Below, one piece after another: positions 5,950 through 7,693 of a DNA stretch of 7,693 bases. The notes beneath the pieces are model-generated. The model had not been told where the DNA came from. It searched no databases and saw only the letters and a list, made by a program, of their open reading frames with translations. This stretch comes from Bacteroidia bacterium (GTDB lineage Bacteria > Bacteroidota > Bacteroidia > NS11-12g > UBA9320). Location: assembly GCA_029253325.1 (NCBI GenBank), contig JAQWZS010000016.1:1-7693 (forward strand), written 5' to 3'. Each line of letters opens with the position of its first letter. Within the stretch, counting starts at the first letter, position 1. Both the position numbers and the translations under genes were made by a program.

Positions 5950-6954
5950 CTAGTTGCAATACTTATTGATGTAATCCATCCCCATATTCTCTGATTTTCT
6001 CCATTGCTCGCAGGCTTTATCCTTTTGTCCTAATCGGTAGGATGAAATTCCTAAATTAAAATATGCCAAACGAATATCTTTATGATCATAGGCAATAGCC
6101 TTTATAAAATCACCCTGAGCTTTTTGATATTCTTGAAGTTGAAGATAGAAGAAACCCCTGTCAAAATAGTAGGTTGGGTTAGTAGCATCCATTTTGATAG
6201 CTTTTGTATAATCACTTGCTGCAATTGAGAACTCATTTTGATGAGCATAACACTCTCCTCTTATAACATATGCCTCTGGATCATTATCTTTTGTAAGGAG
6301 ATAGACATTTAAATCTTGAATTGCTAAATTATCATTCCCAAATTCATAATGATACTTTCCTCTCAAGTAATACGCTTCCATAAATGATGGTGATTGTGAA
6401 ATACAGTTATCCAAATCCTTGATACATCCTAAGGTATCTTTCATCAAATATCTTATCCTTGATCGTTGAAGAAATTCAGATGGATTACTCGCTTTTAATC
6501 TAGATGCTTTTTCCATATCTGCATATGCCTCACTTCTCATTCCAAACTTAACTAATATATCCAGTCGAGATAGATAGCCATTAATATCATCAGGATTCAG
6601 CAAAACATACATATTTAAATCATTTAATGCCTTTTGTGGCTCGTCTAATGCCATAAAAACAAAAGCACGATTGTAGAATGCATCTCCAACTCCAGGATCA
6701 ATTTTAATGCAAGTATTCAAGTCTTTCAATGCTGGCTCAAACTCTTCCATTTCTGCATAAACACTACCCCTTCCCCAATATGCTTCTGCCATTTTAGGAT
6801 TAAATTCGATAGCAGCATCAAAATCTTTTATTGCTCCCAAAACATTTCCTTCCTCAAATTTATCAATTCCAGAATTGTAACAAGAAATGGCGTCCTGAGC
6901 TAATCCTAGTAGACTATTCATCAAAACTGTTAAACATAAAATGTATTTTATCAT
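5950..6954 (-). CDS. Secreted tetratricopeptide-repeat protein
   Basis: With the start at the ATG 6952-6954 the product has 334 aa and opens with a signal peptide (MIKYIL, a hydrophobic core, then GLAQ at 17-20), so it should be exported to the periplasm or cell surface. A TTG at 6966 would add four residues ahead of the signal sequence and is less likely. About nine TPR units of 33-35 residues fill the rest. They are seen as recurring AYWGRGSVYAEMEEFEPALKDL-like helices ending in the N/D-P turn (for example at residues 52-53, 86-87, 120-121). The fourth unit is degenerate. The C-terminal unit ends with KACEQWRKSENMGMDYINKYC, a cysteine-bearing tail I recall from Bacteroidota TPR proteins. 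TPRs scaffold protein-protein contacts, and no enzymatic domain is present. The partner is unknown. It converges with the glycosyltransferase with 8 nt between stops. Confidence 0.87.
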   Translation of the reverse strand: MIKYILCLTVLMNSLLGLAQDAISCYNSGIDKFEEGNVLGAIKDFDAAIEFNPKMAEAYWGRGSVYAEMEEFEPALKDLNTCIKIDPGVGDAFYNRAFVFMALDEPQKALNDLNMYVLLNPDDINGYLSRLDILVKFGMRSEAYADMEKASRLKASNPSEFLQRSRIRYLMKDTLGCIKDLDNCISQSPSFMEAYYLRGKYHYEFGNDNLAIQDLNVYLLTKDNDPEAYVIRGECYAHQNEFSIAASDYTKAIKMDATNPTYYFDRGFFYLQLQEYQKAQGDFIKAIAYDHKDIRLAYFNLGISSYRLGQKDKACEQWRKSENMGMDYINKYCN

Positions 6955-6974
6955 ATCAGAACACAATTATAGTA

Positions 6975-7005
6975 TTGTTATAAACAAGGATTGTGCCTAT
7001 ATTTC
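6975..7005 (+). promoter_or_regulatory. Candidate promoter for the YhhQ-family gene
   Basis: A TTG (6975-6977), 20-nt spacer and TATATTTC (6998-7005) match the Bacteroidota promoter pattern with one mismatch in the -7 box. The expected transcription start is near 7012, about 20 nt before the ATG at 7033. It lies in the 78-nt gap shared with the divergent TPR gene. I found no equally good match for the TPR gene on the other strand. Confidence 0.4.
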
Positions 7006-7032
7006 CACACATAGATTTACATTACTACATAA

Positions 7033-7693
7033 ATGAACATTTTAGAGAGAAAAGAAAATAGACTATTCCTAATTCTGGGTGGTTTTTTTATCGCCAATGC
7101 CTTAATAGCAGAGTTCATTGGAATTAAAATATTTTCTTTAGAAAATACACTAGGACTAGACACCTTCTATTATAAAATTTTTGGAGAAAAAGTCTCCTTT
7201 GACTTAACTGCTGGGGTAATGTTGTGGCCCATTGTTTTTGTTTTAACAGATATCATAAATGAATACTTCGGAATTAAGGGTGTTCGGTTCTTATCTTTTC
7301 TGACGGTTGGGCTTATTAGCTATGCATTTCTGGGAGTTTATTTTGCTATTAATTTATCTCCAACTAAGTGGTGGATTGAAAGTGCTATATCTTCAGGAAT
7401 TCCAAATTTTCAAAAAGCATTTGAAAAAATATTCGGTCAAGGTTTATGGATAATTGCTGGTTCGCTCACTGCTTTTTTAATTGGGCAGATTGTAGATGTA
7501 CGTGTTTTTCAAAAACTTAAATCGATTACAGGAGAAAATAAAATTTGGTTAAGAGCTACTGGAAGTACCTTAATCAGTCAACTCATCGATAGTTTTGTAG
7601 TTTTATTTATCGCCTTTAAAATTGGTGCTGATTGGAGTTGGAGCCTTTTTCTTGCCGTAGGAATAAGCAATTATATCTTCAAATTTGTCATTG
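7033..7693 (+). CDS. yhhQ: YhhQ-family queuosine precursor transporter (3' end outside window)
   Basis: From the ATG at 7033 the frame stays open for 220 codons to the window edge, and no stop is reached. This looks like most of the gene, since family members are usually about 220-250 aa. It is a hydrophobic inner-membrane protein with the family signatures VLTDIINEYFG (70-80) after an early membrane segment and GSTLISQLIDSFVV (177-190) in a later one. YhhQ family members import queuosine precursors (preQ0/preQ1) for modification of tRNA wobble position 34 in GUN-anticodon tRNAs. Substrate preference (preQ0, preQ1, queuine) cannot be told from sequence. It is divergent from the TPR gene and has its own candidate promoter. 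No queuosine biosynthesis gene or preQ1 riboswitch-like leader is seen here; the predicted leader is only about 20 nt. Confidence 0.9.
   Translation, partial: MNILERKENRLFLILGGFFIANALIAEFIGIKIFSLENTLGLDTFYYKIFGEKVSFDLTAGVMLWPIVFVLTDIINEYFGIKGVRFLSFLTVGLISYAFLGVYFAINLSPTKWWIESAISSGIPNFQKAFEKIFGQGLWIIAGSLTAFLIGQIVDVRVFQKLKSITGENKIWLRATGSTLISQLIDSFVVLFIAFKIGADWSWSLFLAVGISNYIFKFVI

Noticed and set aside
5939..5952. Short dyad spanning both stop codons of the convergent pair
   Set aside because: It has 12 of 14 symmetric positions but no loop and only 3-bp stems, so it cannot form a useful terminator. It is mostly explained by the two opposed TAG stops.

Overview
The window is AT-rich bacterial chromosomal DNA, most likely from a marine-type member of the Bacteroidota, probably Flavobacteriales. 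The evidence is two proteins with type IX secretion (T9SS) type A C-terminal sorting domains, a Bacteroidota-type HolA, an NhaD antiporter, several Bacteroidota promoter matches (TTG, 19-20 nt, TAnnTTTG-like) and no clear Shine-Dalgarno sequences. The order-level placement is inference.

Layout. Positions 1-252 hold the 3' end of a T9SS cargo gene on the plus strand, cut by the window edge. It faces, tail to tail, a complete 655-aa T9SS cargo gene on the minus strand (321-2288) with a signal peptide and two Asp-box (BNR/sialidase-type) motifs. The last 83 codons, the stops and the shared terminator form one near-perfect palindrome centred between 286 and 287 and spanning at least 1-572. The arms differ at only 13 of 285 positions, and 7 of the 11 coding differences are silent. 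Upstream on the minus strand is holA (2349-3374), the DNA polymerase III delta subunit.

Divergent from holA is a tightly packed plus-strand cluster. It has a stand-alone HsdR-N-like PD-(D/E)xK nuclease-fold protein (3393-3851), an NhaD-type Na+/H+ antiporter (3865-5187) and a family 2 glycosyltransferase of the DPM/DPG-synthase-like type (5192-5941). The gaps are 13 and 4 nt, so co-transcription is likely, although the three products share no obvious pathway. Its best promoter lies inside the first codons of holA. The glycosyltransferase converges with a secreted TPR-repeat protein on the minus strand (5950-6954), leaving only 8 nt between stops. Divergent from the TPR gene, and running off the right edge, is a YhhQ-family queuosine precursor transporter (7033-7693).

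Together the genes look like ordinary core and envelope functions: replication clamp loading, ion homeostasis, polyprenyl-phosphate or surface glycosylation, T9SS-secreted proteins and queuosine salvage. I see no mobile element, CRISPR array, rRNA, tRNA or riboswitch, and no convincing new system. The one structurally striking item is the long palindrome at the left edge. No stretch over 300 bases lacks a gene.
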